Shown one piece after another: positions 1 to 10,056 of a stretch of DNA of 64,000 nt; position 1 is the first letter of the stretch, and each line of letters opens with the position of its first letter. The stretch covers positions 1-64,000 of the forward strand of contig PJEW03000016.1 of the NCBI GenBank assembly GCA_002900995.3, given 5' to 3'. The notes beneath the pieces were generated by a model. That model saw only the letters and a program-made list of their open reading frames with translations. It was not told the origin of the DNA and did not search any database. The translations under genes and the position numbers were made by a program. Origin of the DNA: Ganoderma boninense. Lineage: Eukaryota; Basidiomycota; Agaricomycetes; Polyporales; Polyporaceae.

Positions 1-964
1 CTGCATGCCGAACAGGGGGTTCACATGGAGCGTCTTCTTGAGAAGCTATGCCACTCTGGAAGACACCAGTCTTGGGTTTGTGTGGTGGAGGGTAGAAGCG
101 GATGTACGGGCTGTAGTACGACCGTTTGTACAAATTGGGGAAGAGAGATTTGATGGGGTGTGAGTCCATCAGTGTGTGGATCCGCAAAATGTAACGTTTG
201 CAGAGTTTGTTAAGGTGGACGTGAAGGGGTTCGATTGCGGTTGCAATCGGAAGGAAACCGGTAGGAGTAGTGCAGAACGTGCCCGAAATCCACCGTAAGG
301 TGGAGTTTTGAGCGACGACGAGCGGTTTGGTGAGGTCTTTGCCTCCGGTTGGACGATACCAAACGGGGGCGCTGTAAGTGAGAATAGGACGGACGCAGCT
401 GATAAACAGCTTGCGACGTTGAAAAGGGGTGAGGCCACGGACAGAAGTCCCAAGCATGCGATATGCGAGGGCGGTAGCGTTGCCCTTGGCGGCATAATGT
501 TTGATGTGATCTTTGAACGAGAGTTTCTTGTCAAGGAAGAAACCCAAGTGTTTGACTACAGAGGAGGGTTGGAGCGGGTGGTCCGCATTCCAAGGTCCGG
601 TGTTGAGATTGAGTGGGACGTCATCGAAATCAAAGGGGTGAGCAGGTTGTCGACGAGGTGGTGGGAAGTGGATCAGTTCGTCCTTCTCATGTTCGATAAG
701 AAGTCCGAGCCGACGGAGGTATTTGTTGAGTTGTTTGTAGACAATCCGAAGGATGTCGCAATTGGTTTCGGTGCTGTTGGACGAAGCGACCAAGTTCCCA
801 TCGTCCACGTAAAACTGGAGGGCGAACTGAGATTGGATGGTAGTCGTGTTGAAGAGGGCATGTAGCGCCGGAGCGATATACACGGCCGAAAGAGTGGGAG
901 AAAGGGACGAGCCCTGTCCAACACCCACATCTGGGCAGTCGAACTTAAGGCTGAACGTAGGTCC
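1..964 (-). CDS. LINE reverse transcriptase, 5'-truncated and cut by window edge
   Basis: The minus frame is open from 964 to the window edge and has no start of its own. It reads as the palm, thumb and C-terminal part of a non-LTR (LINE) reverse transcriptase. Visible motifs are DVGVGQGSSLSP near 920-890, the catalytic FYVDDG at about 815-797, KHLGFFLDKKLSFKDHI near 550-510, and the connection region FISCVRPILTYSAPVWYRP. These match the Jockey/Tad-type proteins common in Agaricomycetes. The upstream RT motifs and the endonuclease are missing: an in-frame stop lies just above 964 and the sequence beyond does not look coding. Such 5' truncation is typical of LINE copies. The element continues left of base 1. 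The remnant at 7748-8319 may belong to a related LINE. Confidence 0.85.
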
Positions 965-1335
965 GGGTCACAACACGGGTCAACCTGGGCCGCCCCGGCG
1001 CCTAACCCGTAGGTTTGCGAACCGTAGGTTTAGGTACTTGTGGTACGGATCAGCCACGGATCTGAATCGAGGCCTTCGAAAACTCATGACCTGTTCTGGG
1101 TGACCTGGATTTTGGACCTCATGAAGCACACAAAAAGAAGGATATTTAGGCATAAAACATGTAGTCATATATTCATAAATGTGCAAGGCTAAATAGGTAG
1201 CATGGGTACAAGGGGATGGGTGCATGGAGGAGGGACCTGGGACAGTCGCATAGTGCATACGGTAGCAAAGCACCAACAACCTGATCGAACACATCAAGTC
1301 AGGCGCCTACGATGATCTAACTGCGGATAGCTTAT
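965..1335. other. unassigned interval
   Basis: No convincing gene is seen. The stretch separates the LINE remnant from the next gene fragment. It contains two short copies of an ACCCGTAGGTTT-like string near 1008-1036 and AT-rich sequence further right. Confidence 0.4.
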
Positions 1336-1915
1336 CTACTCGTAGACAACAAACCCGCCGGCAATCAGAGCCTCCTCCTCAGCATCGGAATCAGGTTCCT
1401 CGGAGCTGTCTGTGTCGTAAAAGGTTGACGAGGATTCAGAGTCGTCGAGCAGCGTCTCCGAGTGAACACTGCCACCCGCGTGCTGGGCAGGAGAACCAAA
1501 AGGGAGATGGTGACACTGCAAGCAGGGGCGGCAAAGATATTCATAGCCAGAGAATATGGACTTTGACGGAGACAATGAGAGATGTGGATGAGAGGGGAGG
1601 CAGGGAGAAGACTTACCCGGGGCATGATGAACCGCATCTCGCCGACAAGGAGCTCGAGTGCGTGATTGACGCTCTGACCCCGAGAGCGGCGTGCAATCAT
1701 GAAGAGCTTGTTTGCGAAGAACAGGAACAAGTCGGGGGAGATCTCGCGAGATTCGCGTGAGACAGCGCGAAGGATGAGGGCAATGTGGAGGACGAGGTTG
1801 CGAGCGCGGGCGGTGTCGTCGCAGATATGCGCGGGCGTGACTTGGAGGCGCGTGATCCAGTGGTCCCAGTGCGAGGCATGTGGGGACGTAACTCGATCGG
1901 CGAGGGTGTTCCCTT
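1336..1915 (-). CDS. hypothetical protein, 5'-truncated, one intron
   Basis: A two-exon minus-strand fragment. The upstream exon (about 1915-1617) reads NTLADRVTSPHASHWDHWI and continues through RNLVLHIALILRAV and FLFFANKLFMIARRSRGQ to FIMPR. A GTAAGT donor (1616) and a CAAAG acceptor give a 56-bp intron (1561-1616). The last exon encodes a short cysteine motif (LCRPCLQC) and an acidic, serine-rich tail (SSSTFYDTDSSEEPDSDAEEE), ending at TAG 1336. I do not recognise the family. The frame meets a stop at about 1916, where repetitive DNA starts, so the 5' part was probably lost when the repeats at 1925-2564 arrived. Intact splice signals and biased composition argue that it was a real gene. Confidence 0.55.
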
Positions 1916-2002
1916 ACATTTAGCTATAGTACTGTTGAGCCGGCCTTGACAACCGCCCAATAGTACTGGACAACCGGTTCCGGCCGGAGAGACCAGCATA
2001 GT

Positions 2003-2564
2003 CAAGTTTCAATTCTTGTGGTGGGCTGGAATCATGAATCCCAACACCAACAGGACAGGCACCAGGGAACATTTGAGACTAGGGGGCAGGCCCAAATACC
2101 AACCAGCTGACTGGTACCCATTGCAATTTTCTGTGAATACCTTTCCTTTCACTGTCATCTGCCCACACTGGACAGGCTCAGTGTCTGAGTTGCCCAGCCC
2201 GCTGTTCTTGCTGGTCCCAGAGCATCTATGATTTAGCCGAACACCGGCCGGTCGCTGCTCCTATGCCCTCCAACCCCACTTCCACCGACCGGCCGGCGGA
2301 CTCACCATTACCACCTCTGCCAACATGGTGGGAATCCATTTTGTTGCACTGTCATTCGCCCACACCGGACAGGCTCAGTGTCTGAGTGGCCCAGCCCGCT
2401 GTTCTTGCTGGTCCCAGAGCATCTATGATTTAGCCGAACACCGGCCGGTCGCTGCTCCTATGTCCTCGAACCCCACTTCCACTGACCGGCCGGTGGCCCA
2501 TCTTTGCTACCCTTTTAAACCTTTCGGATGTGTTTATACATCCAGCCTGTGACTTTTCCCTAAC
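2003..2564. repeat. repeat R, left copy, with internal duplication
   Basis: This block starts GTCAAGTTTCAATT and ends TTTTCCCTAAC. It recurs nearly identically at 43827-44193 in the same direction. The left copy is longer because about 150 bp is present twice (about 2155-2300 and 2345-2495, each containing GTGTCTGAGT, CTGGTCCCAGAGCATC and ACACCGGCCGG). The two R copies flank the satellite, so they may be ends of one compound repeat, although TG...CA termini of an LTR are not obvious. Just before it (1925-2002) are CCGGCC-rich strings like those in the X elements. Confidence 0.8.
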
Positions 2565-3069
2565 GTTCTGAGGTCATCCCTATGGTGTGACAGTCTGCCA
2601 TTGTGGATAGCCCTCCTGGAGAATATTTCCCATCAGCCCTTCCTCATGATACTCATGATGATTTGGCCTCAAAGTGTGAGCACAGAGGATATAGCAACCA
2701 TCAGAGGGGGACATTGCAGTCATTAAACCCTCACCCTCAATTTGCCCACCTACGGGCACCATTTACCTCGCCCCCCCAGCATGCATGCCTAATGAGCACA
2801 GAGGATATACAACCATCAGAGGGGGCCATTGCATTTACATTCTCCACTGTCATGTACCTCACACAGGCCACCAGCAGATGGCACAGATCCATGTAAAATA
2901 ACTTGGCACAGTGTTAATGCCACCTGGATCTTTGGCCACCTCAACTGGACCTCATTCTCCACCTGTGGAGCATCTACCATTCCCTGGAGGACATAGGACA
3001 GTCCTTCCCATGGATTTCTATCACTGTCCCCTCCGGTCCTGCCAGTATCTATAGGACAGGCACAAATAC
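2565..3069. other. unassigned spacer with a short duplication
   Basis: No gene is seen. A string of about 40 bp (GAGCACAGAGGATATA... through CAACCATCAGAGGGGG) occurs at about 2678 and again at about 2794. The stretch leads into the satellite array without a sharp boundary. Confidence 0.4.
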
Positions 3070-3788
3070 CAGGATGCCCTGGGAGTGCACAAGAGTGACC
3101 GACCTGCTGTATCCATCTCATGCTAGGGCACCGGACAGGCGCAAATACCAGCTCGGGATGCCCGGGGAGTGCACGAGAGTGTCCGACCTGCTGTATCCAT
3201 CTCATGCGAGTGCACCGGACAGGCGCAAATACCTCCTCGGGATGAGTGCGAACATGCTGGCCCCTGCTCCACCACTCGACAGGCCCTCTGGCCGGCGCCA
3301 TGCACCTCATGCGAGTGCACTGGACAGGCGCAAATACCAGCTTGGGATGCCCGGGGAGTGCACGAGAGTGTCCGACCTGCTGTATCCATCTCATGCGAGT
3401 GCACCGGACAGGCGCAAATACCACCTCGGGATGAGTGCGAACATGCTGGCCCCTGCTCCACCACTCAACAGGCCCTCTGGCCGGCGCCATGCACCTCATG
3501 CGAGTGCACTGGACAGGCGCAAATACCAGCTCGGGATGCCCGGGGAGTGCACGAGAGTGTCCGACATGCTGTATCCATCTCATGCGAGTGCGCCGGACAG
3601 GCGCAAATACCAGCTCGGGATGCCCGGGGAGTGCACGAGAGTGTCCGACCTGCTGTATCCATCTCATGCGAGTGCACTGGACAGGCGCAAATACCAGCTC
3701 GGGATGCCCGGGGAGTGCACGAGAGTGTCCGACATGCTGCATCCATCTCATGCGAGTGCACCGGACAGGCGCAAATACCAGCTCGGGA
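3070..3788 (+). repeat. 84/105-bp satellite array, left half
   Basis: Tandem units start at CCCGGGGAGTGC (3161, 3350, 3539, 3623, 3707). Spacings are 189, 189, 84 and 84, so the order is A(84)-B(105)-A-B-A-A-A. Both units end with a shared block (ATGCGAGTGCAC...GACAGGCGCAAATACC...CTCGGGATG). B carries an extra segment with GCGAACATGCTGGCCCC. Because both lengths are multiples of 3, several frames on both strands stay open for more than 200 codons; I do not regard these as genes. The array continues in phase at 42965 once element X1 is removed. Confidence 0.9.
3782..3788. other. target-site duplication of X1, left copy
   Basis: CTCGGGA here matches 42965-42971. Joining the flanks through one copy restores a normal satellite unit (CAGCTCGGGATGCCCAGGG), which shows where X1 inserted. 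Confidence 0.85.
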
Positions 3789-3880
3789 CACATGGTTCCA
3801 CTAATATGTACTGTAAGTGCCAGCCACCCGGGCGGTGTAATTCCATGCGCTTGCTGGTCACCCGGGCCCAGCCCGGATGC
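3789..3880 (+). repeat. X1 left terminal inverted repeat
   Basis: This end reads CACATGGTTCCACTA..., then CACCCGGGCGGTGTAA and TTGCTGGTCACCCGGG, followed by CCGGCCGG-type motifs (3905, 3935). It aligns with the reverse complement of 42875-42964 and with both X2 ends. Confidence 0.8.
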
Positions 3881-4633
3881 GTCTGTAGTATGGAATGTGC
3901 AGTCCGGCCGGGTATGACATACCAGAAGATTCCGGCCGGACAGTACATCTCAGTTCTCGGTGCTCAATGTTTGGTGAGTTCATCTACGTATGTACCTGCA
4001 TCTAGTGTGGGGGTATAATCTTATTCACTGTTGGTGTCCCGGAGCTTTGTCTCATGTTGTAATATCACTATTGTCCAAATATACGGTGTTGAACAATATT
4101 AGAATGCGCTGCATCGAGGGCTTCTGACCCAATTCACTCCTTAGCGCCCATGCAGGTAGGAGGGCCGGTTTCCAAACTTCTGGTAGCTTCAAAGGGGGTA
4201 ACTCCAAATCTCATATGTACTGTATATACGGTCTATTGCGTGTAGGGAAAGATATTGTCATGTCGATACGACAACTAAACCACACCTGATGTAAGAATCT
4301 AACACCTATCGCTCCCGTGACGATGTATCTGCTCTCTGCCTCTGACAGTATGCCTCCCATGTTCTCCCAACTACATATATGCAACTACGTGGGGTAACGA
4401 TGTGCCCTGCAGTAGCATGGACCACCGTCCGAGGGGTGGTACCGGCTGGACGGTATGAACAGGTACTCCATCCGCCTGGCGGGACGCGTGCACCGTACTC
4501 TCGGACAACGTACCCTCGGACAACCCTTGTTCCTGTGTATTATAGGGTGTATCACAATTGCTGATATCTGCTGTCATGCACAGCCATCCATTACCATCTA
4601 AACTGGTACATTACTGCTGCCGCCAAATATACT
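3881..4633. other. X1 left subterminal region, no gene seen
   Basis: It begins with CCGGCCGG-type motifs. The rest is non-coding as far as I can tell. It lies 3' of the minus-strand X1 gene that ends at 4634. Confidence 0.4.
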
Positions 4634-5041
4634 CTACGTATTATGTCCGTCCTGTGCTCCGTACATAGTCTCCCATTCGCCCCATACCGTTGCTACCTCA
4701 TCCAAATTAAATGCAAAGACCGCATTATATGTATCCCAGGAACTCGGGACAAGTGTCGCTGGAACCTCACGCAGAGAACGGAGATTGGAATATCGCGCCT
4801 CCAACACATGTATCTCTTCATCCAGCCTCGCACGCCGATCTTCTAGCCATCGTCGACTTTCGGTATCTGGTAAACGCTCTGGCATTAATGGAGAGATGGT
4901 TGGGTTCTGAATTTGCTCTGGGGATGGAATGGAATCTATGTTGCGAAATCGGACGGTGCGGCGCACGCGCTGTACTGCATGCGGCGGATGTTCCCTCAGG
5001 TGACGGAGAATCGACTCTGAGGCGTTCCATGAGGTTGACAG
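4634..5041 (-). pseudogene. X1 gene of unknown function, main part, split by copia insertion
   Basis: The minus frame is open from the LTR boundary to TGA/TAA at 4634. It contains WNASESILRHLREHPPHAV, MPERLPDTESRRWLEDRRAR and a C-terminal YNAVFAFNLDEVATVWGEW. Its first 20 nt, including the ATG, lie 33 kb away at 38399-38418; the 5-bp copy of GACAG at 5037-5041 is duplicated target. The uninterrupted gene would be about 140 codons with no intron. The middle (ARLDEEIHVLEARYSNLRSL) looks helical, perhaps a coiled coil. I do not recognise the family. The copia insertion falls at codon 7, so the gene is almost surely dead in this copy. Confidence 0.7.
5037..5041. other. target-site duplication of copia 1, left copy
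   Basis: GACAG, identical to 38399-38403. Five base pairs is the usual length for Ty1/copia integration. Confidence 0.9.
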
Positions 5042-5357
5042 TGTTGGTGTTCAAGCCGTGGCGGTGTCCCGACGCCCGACGCGGCGTGCTCGTGTCCCGT
5101 ATGATTCCGATATGGACCTTGGGTCCCATTTCTGTCCTTACTCGGTCCTGTTTCCCAGTGTTAGTTCTGTATGCTTTACAACATTACTTACCTTACAATT
5201 TCGCTCCCCGCTCCTTCAGATATACTCGAGCCTTCGCATACCGAGCACCTCAGTCTTTTCCCCAACTGACTGAGTCGCTCGCTCCGCTCGCTTCCAGCGT
5301 GCTTCCTCGTTCCCACAGGTCCCGCCCGTCTCGTCCCTCGCGCCCGTAACCTTCACA
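5042..5357 (+). repeat. copia 1 5' LTR
   Basis: 316 bp, TGTTGGTGTTCAAG to CCTTCACA. It looks like a solo LTR locally, but its left flank GACAG matches the flank to the right of the LTR at 38083-38398, and gag begins right after it. Confidence 0.92.
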
Positions 5358-5375
5358 GGTTATGAGCCCTGCCGG
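5358..5375 (+). promoter_or_regulatory. putative primer binding site of copia 1
   Basis: GGTTATGAGCCCTGCCGG directly follows the 5' LTR, where a tRNA primer pairs in LTR retrotransposons. It resembles initiator-Met tRNA-type sites only loosely, so the primer is not assigned. Confidence 0.4.
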
Positions 5376-5376
5376 C

Positions 5377-5451
5377 ATGGCTTCCTTCTCAATCTCCACC
5401 GATGCATTCCAGTCCCCCGGTTCCGGCCACATTTCGCTTCCACGCCTCAAC
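5377..5451 (+). CDS. copia 1 gag, segment 1
   Basis: ATG at 5377 (or the in-frame ATG at 5362, which overlaps the presumed primer site) starts the gag N-terminus, ending PGSGHISLPRLN. A run into RLN followed by NW is usual for the start of copia gag. The frame continues at 15949 with EDGSNWILYRDQF once K1 and one copy of its GCCTCAAC duplication are removed. Reading on here instead enters the K1 end and stops at 5472. Confidence 0.8.
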
Positions 5452-6407
5452 CACCTGATCATCACGATAACCTAGGCTAATAAGACTGGTATATTACATA
5501 CGCTATGGCAGCCTAATTAGCCCGAATGCTGCAATGCCCACACACTGCCAGTTTACTGTCCAATCCCCCTTCCTGGACTACTCAAAACGGTAAGTACCCA
5601 CTGTCCCCTTATCGCTCCCTTGATAAGGCTGATCTCCGCCATCAGAGATAACTCGGGCGTTGAGCACAGCGCGCCGCGCCACCGGCTGTGTCCCTCCGCC
5701 GGCGCCACTGCGCCTTCCCACAGCTTCCACCGCCCACATACTCGTGCTCGCCGCCGCCGACGACGACCTCGACTATCTCCCTCCCTTCCTCATCGTTTCG
5801 CGTCGTTCTTTCGACTATCGTACTCGGAACTTGGATGTTTAGTCGACAGTCCGCTTGTTGTGTCAACTGGGAGGCGTTTATTATTCTACTGTAAGTCTCG
5901 CAGTCTCTGGGATCTCCTCGGCTAACCCTTGGCGTTGAGTAAGGCGCTTCTGCCGCTTCCCCTCGGCAAACTCGTCGCTCCCTCCATCAGCGCCCTCCTC
6001 CCGATCGTTCCCACCGCGACTGCGCCCCGCCGCCAACGTCGGGCTCGTCGTGCTCGCCGTCGCGGACGGCGAGCATCGCTATCTCGCCCGTCCCTCAACC
6101 AATCCCCCTCGAACTTTCGACATTCAAACGTGTATCTTGGACTTATGTCCATTGCTGTGGCTTTCCCCTTGTTCAACTGCCTCGCACGCCCTCAGGTGAG
6201 TGTCACTTGTCCCTGATGCTGTCGGCGCTAACAGTGGGCGTTGAGTAGGTCCTTCGGCAAACTCGATCCCCCATCAAAGTTCCCCTTCGCTCGCTCCCAC
6301 CGGTACTCCGCTCCACCTCCATCGTTCCCACAACTGTGCCGCCCGCCCGCCCGCCAACGTCGGGCTCGTTGTGCTCGCCGTCGTGGATGGCGAGGCACCA
6401 CTATCTC
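5452..6407 (+). repeat. K1 left terminal inverted repeat
   Basis: This matches the reverse complement of 14983-15940 almost base for base. It contains three imperfect tandem subrepeats of about 300 bp, each starting near GCGTTGAG (5650, 5932, 6238). The second and third contain CGGCAAACTCG and GTCGGGCTCGT. Candidate GTAAGT and GTGAGT sites occur inside, but I see no convincing gene in it. Confidence 0.88.
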
Positions 6408-6814
6408 ACCCATCCTTACCAATCTCCCCGGCGCGTTCAAACCCCCCCATGGTTCTTGCATACAACTAGTCTCCTTATGTCATGACTGCTTTGTCTTGTT
6501 AATGCCTGCTTGCCGCGTCTTCCTTTCACCCCCGAACTTGACCTGGCTATAAAATACCCGCCTACATCATCGTGCGTTTAAATCTTGTTGTTGTCGACTG
6601 TGACATGGGGCCGCAGGTGCCGTGTGCTCAAATGCCTCTCATGTGACGTCATGGCGTTCAGTACAAATGTCAAATCCGGAATTTGATGCGCTCGATCCGT
6701 CGAGATCTGCTAATCCGGCGAGAGGCACAGGCGCCGAACACATCCCTTCCGCCCTCCACCACCTCGGTCGCTTCTCCTTTGCTTGTTTCCCTTCTCCCTC
6801 GCTCCTCTTAGTCT
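6408..6814. other. K1 leader before the transposase gene
   Basis: No gene is seen. It lies between the inverted repeat and the transposase ATG and includes a TATAAAA string at 6549, which could be a promoter element. That is inference from position only. Confidence 0.35.
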
Positions 6815-9663
6815 ATGGTCAAATCTCGCAAGCGTGGCATTCGCATTCGGGCTCCGTCTCCTTACTCTGACGACCGCGCCTGGAGTCCCACGGGTTCCTC
6901 CGCCGATGTCGTCATGGCCGAGGAGCGGACTCCCGTCCCGGAGCAGGATCTGCCGGATGGAGGAAACCCTTCCGTCACCTCCGGTGTAACCCCTCCCCGC
7001 GTTTTCCCCCTCTCTCATGATGGCCCACAAGTTACGCCTGGTGACGAGTCTGTAGAGGGAGACCCCACTGACGGCGGTCCGCGGGTTCAGCGGTCATGCA
7101 CCCGGAACTGGAAGGCTGCGCAGAGCGATGAGCTCAAGAAGCGATCATGGGATATCTTTGAGGAGACGGGCGTATTCGCCAGTGCGTGCCCTCATGGCCT
7201 GATCTTGTGGCTAATTGATATGGTTCGGAGCGGCGAACTGTACGTGAGCGGTCTTCTCTCGCTTTGTTCTTGCGTTAACCGTTTCCAGGGCCAAATTGCC
7301 GCTCGCTACAGTGGACCAGATTCTCACCGTCTTCGGTGAGCGCACCATGGGTGGGTACGACGTTGGGTGCTCTTTTGAAGGGACTGTCCAACGCAGTCCA
7401 AAACTGGGGAAGAGGTTCCAGGAACTGGAAGGTCGACTTTGCGTAGGCGCATTCCATGGGTACTCTCACGAGTACTCTTGCCAAGTTGCATACCACCCCA
7501 ACATGATACAAGGCATCGGTCTCGAGGATCTGGAGACCATGGAACGGATCTTCAGCGCATCCAATAAACTTGCGGCGATTGTTCGCTACGCGTCGGCCTA
7601 TCGTCGCCGCTTGCTGATGGACGTCTATTTTCAACAATGGGATGACGAGAGGTACCAGACCCTTGGCAAGTTGCTGTATGACAACTACCGCCAGGCACGC
7701 GACATCATCTCTCAGGAGGGGCTGCGGTTGGCGGATGCTATGAAGGCTTATTATTATTATTATTATTAATTTCGCGTCAGAGACTGCGCGGGGACACAAG
7801 ACAAAGAACAGAGTCCGCGTGAGCCCGTCAGGACGACTACTATCCCCGATTCGGTTGACGGCTCAACAGCCCGGGGCCCACGGCGAAGCCAGCGTGTGGG
7901 GAGGCGACCCGCCGAAGGCGGGACGGCTATTCCGAATCCGAAGAGTCAAGAAGCTCTGAGGTGCTCAGAGATGGGGAAGGGGGGGACGGCGAGCGGCGGG
8001 GCGCGTTATCCGGGTGGGGAGTGTGCGAGCCTTCTCGGCGGAAGTGCGCGCGGGATTTGCGGCTGGGACGGAGGCGTAAAAGGCGTCGGCGGAGGGTGCA
8101 GAAGGCGTCGTGGGAGAGGTCGTACTTGTGACCCCTGGCGCGGAAGGCCTTGGCGTAGCGTCGGAAGCGGGATTCCTGCTTGTATTCGTGGGCGAGCTCA
8201 ATGAGCGGGAGGAGTTGGGAATCGAACACATGGGTGTGCGCAAACTGTTTGAAGGCGTGCACTGCGTCGGCGGGGGGCAGGCGCAACGCCGGGCAGGGGT
8301 CCCCGTCCGGAAGGCGAGCCGGATGCTATGAAGGCACTAGACCTTACTCCAGAGCGGCTGAATGAGTTTGCGGCAGAGGAGCGAAAGTACTTGGAGTCCC
8401 TGGGCTCTGAGCATGAATGGGACATCCATGCTGTAGCGTATGTGGAGGCTCTCAAGGAATTGAAGAGTGTTCGGTATGTTGGCTGCATCAGGGGGGGTTA
8501 CACTTGCCTGCTGATCATGACTGGCGTTGTCTAGGGACCAGCTCCACCTCTCCACCGAGTCATTCTTGGCGACTGCGCGCCGGGACTATCAGTTTCTCCC
8601 ACCGGAAAGCGGCCCAACGGAATACGCTGCGGACTTGTCTCGGACACGGAAGATCGAGACTTGTCGTCGCCTTCTCGACCAGCGCCGGCGCGACCTCGAG
8701 ATTCAGATCGCTTCCCTCGAAATCCACCTCCAACTGGATAATCCATGGACTCCGAAAGACCCCGCATACATTCGCACCGAGCAGTACATCGCCACGCACA
8801 AGTATCAAACGGCCTTGCGGACGCTGCAACGCCTTGTAGTACAGCGCCTCTTCGAATTACACAAGATGAACCTTGCGGGCACAGGCATGTGACCTGTATA
8901 GCTTAAATCTCATTTGTGAGCTAATGCCGCGTTGCCATCAGGATACCGGCTTCGGCAGAAAATCGCCAAGAATCTGCAATCTCGTTCACGCGCGATACGG
9001 AACGCCTTGAATGCTTACAATAACGCCGCCAAGGAGATTGGACGTCCCCAACTAGAGTGGGAGAAGGTGTCCCACTACGAGTTTCTCGAGGAGTTTGAGC
9101 TCTTGAACGATACACGCGCTGATATCTCGAGGGAGGAATGGGCGAGGGTTCCGGTGCGAGAGACGATGCGCCTCGCCCGTCGTGTCGCACGCGCCCACGA
9201 GGAGATCCTCAAGATTCATGATCAGGCACGACGAGTCCAGACCTCCATTCGCGACGAAGATCGCTTGTTCACCGTGGTTCTCGATCATCTCCACCGCACT
9301 CGGGACCCCCTTCACGGTGCAGTTGTCGACTACGCCGCTCGTCGCCGCCAGGCCAATGCTCGAATCATGCTTCATCTCAGGAAGCTGTACGCCTTTCCCA
9401 ACTATGAAGGTGACATTCACCCTGGTGTACGTGCGGGGGCACCCCTTCCAGCTCTTCTCTCGCCATCAGAAATTGAAGCCCTTCTTGCTGGTCACGCGTT
9501 GGCCTCGCCGTCGGCTTCGGAGCTTCTGGCTCCCACGTCTGCGCCGTCCACCTCTGGTGCAGGCGCTGGAGAGGAATCAGAGGACGAGGAGGACGAGGAG
9601 GATGAGGACTTGCAAGCCGAATTGACAGCTGTGACAGATTTTATCGCAACATTAGCCATGTAG
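6815..9663 (+). pseudogene. KDZ transposase, internally deleted and LINE-interrupted
   Basis: Spliced plus-strand gene. Exons: 6815-7239, 7289-7747 (continuing at 8336-8473 after the LINE), 8535-8884 and 8942-9663. The protein opens MVKSRKRGIRIRAPSPYSDD, a basic N-terminus. It then jumps to the C-terminal half of the KDZ domain: SCTRNWKAA, FASACPHGLILWLIDMVRSGEL, YDVGCSFEGT, CVGAFHGYSHEYSCQVAYHP and GLEDLETMERIFSASNKLA, then NPWTPKDPAYIRTEQYIATHKY, QRLVVQRLFELHKMNLAGTGYR and a Glu/Asp-rich tail. The cysteine-cluster domain and the first catalytic Asp region (a DGNF-like motif in the family) are absent, so an internal deletion is likely. The third intron (8885-8941) uses a GC donor. The gene was probably inactive even before the LINE insertion. 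Confidence 0.85.
7748..8319 (-). mobile_element. 5'-truncated LINE remnant inside the KDZ gene
   Basis: This 572-bp insertion is flanked by a 16-bp duplication CGGATGCTATGAAGGC (7732-7747, 8320-8335). Its left edge is a (TTA)n run, i.e. a (TAA)n tail read on the minus strand. The minus frame encodes the C-terminus of a LINE ORF2 (ADAVHAFKQFAHTHVFDSQL, IELAHEYKQESRFRRYAKAF, TLRRRLLRLRPSRKS), ending at 7927. Long duplications, a simple tail and 5' truncation are hallmarks of target-primed reverse transcription. It interrupts an exon of the transposase. Confidence 0.85.
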
Positions 9664-10056
9664 AACAGCAGATCTTGATGTAGCACCTTGAATCCGCTCG
9701 AGCAAAATTCATGATTAGATGTTTTGGCCCTTTCAAGTAGTGACTACCCGTGTTTTGGTCATCAACTGACTGAGCGCCTAGCGCTTCTTCCACAACGTAG
9801 GTGCATAGAATGAATAGATTCGTTGGTACACGAGGCTTCCAAAGTACGTACTGTGGTGAGAATTCGAGACGATTATCTACCAGCAGTGATGTCGAGGTGG
9901 GAGAGGGAAGGGCATTGTCTGAACATGCGGTCACTTAAGCGAAGAATTCGGAGCGTTCTCTCGCAATAAAAGTCGTCCTTTGAGGAGTCTCCGTGCATCT
10001 CACCCGTTCTCTATCCTCTTGTCCCTCTTCATCCCCACCCATCATTGCCCCCCTGT
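9664..10056. other. K1 intergenic spacer
   Basis: No gene is seen between the transposase stop and the next ATG. TCGCAATAAAAG (9960) could be a TATA-like element for the downstream gene; this is weak. Confidence 0.35.

Noticed and set aside
308..865. Plus-strand ORF of 185 codons
   Set aside because: It is the antisense shadow of the LINE reverse transcriptase, which carries real family motifs.
3070..3788. CRISPR-like array
   Set aside because: The units are contiguous with no unique spacers, and the genome is eukaryotic.
5042..5357. Solo LTR
   Set aside because: Its left flank GACAG pairs with the right flank of the LTR at 38083-38398, and gag starts directly after it, so it is the 5' LTR of the split copia 1.
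7296..7769. Transposase C-terminus ending in a run of tyrosines
   Set aside because: The run is the simple-repeat tail of the LINE insertion; the true frame resumes at 8336.
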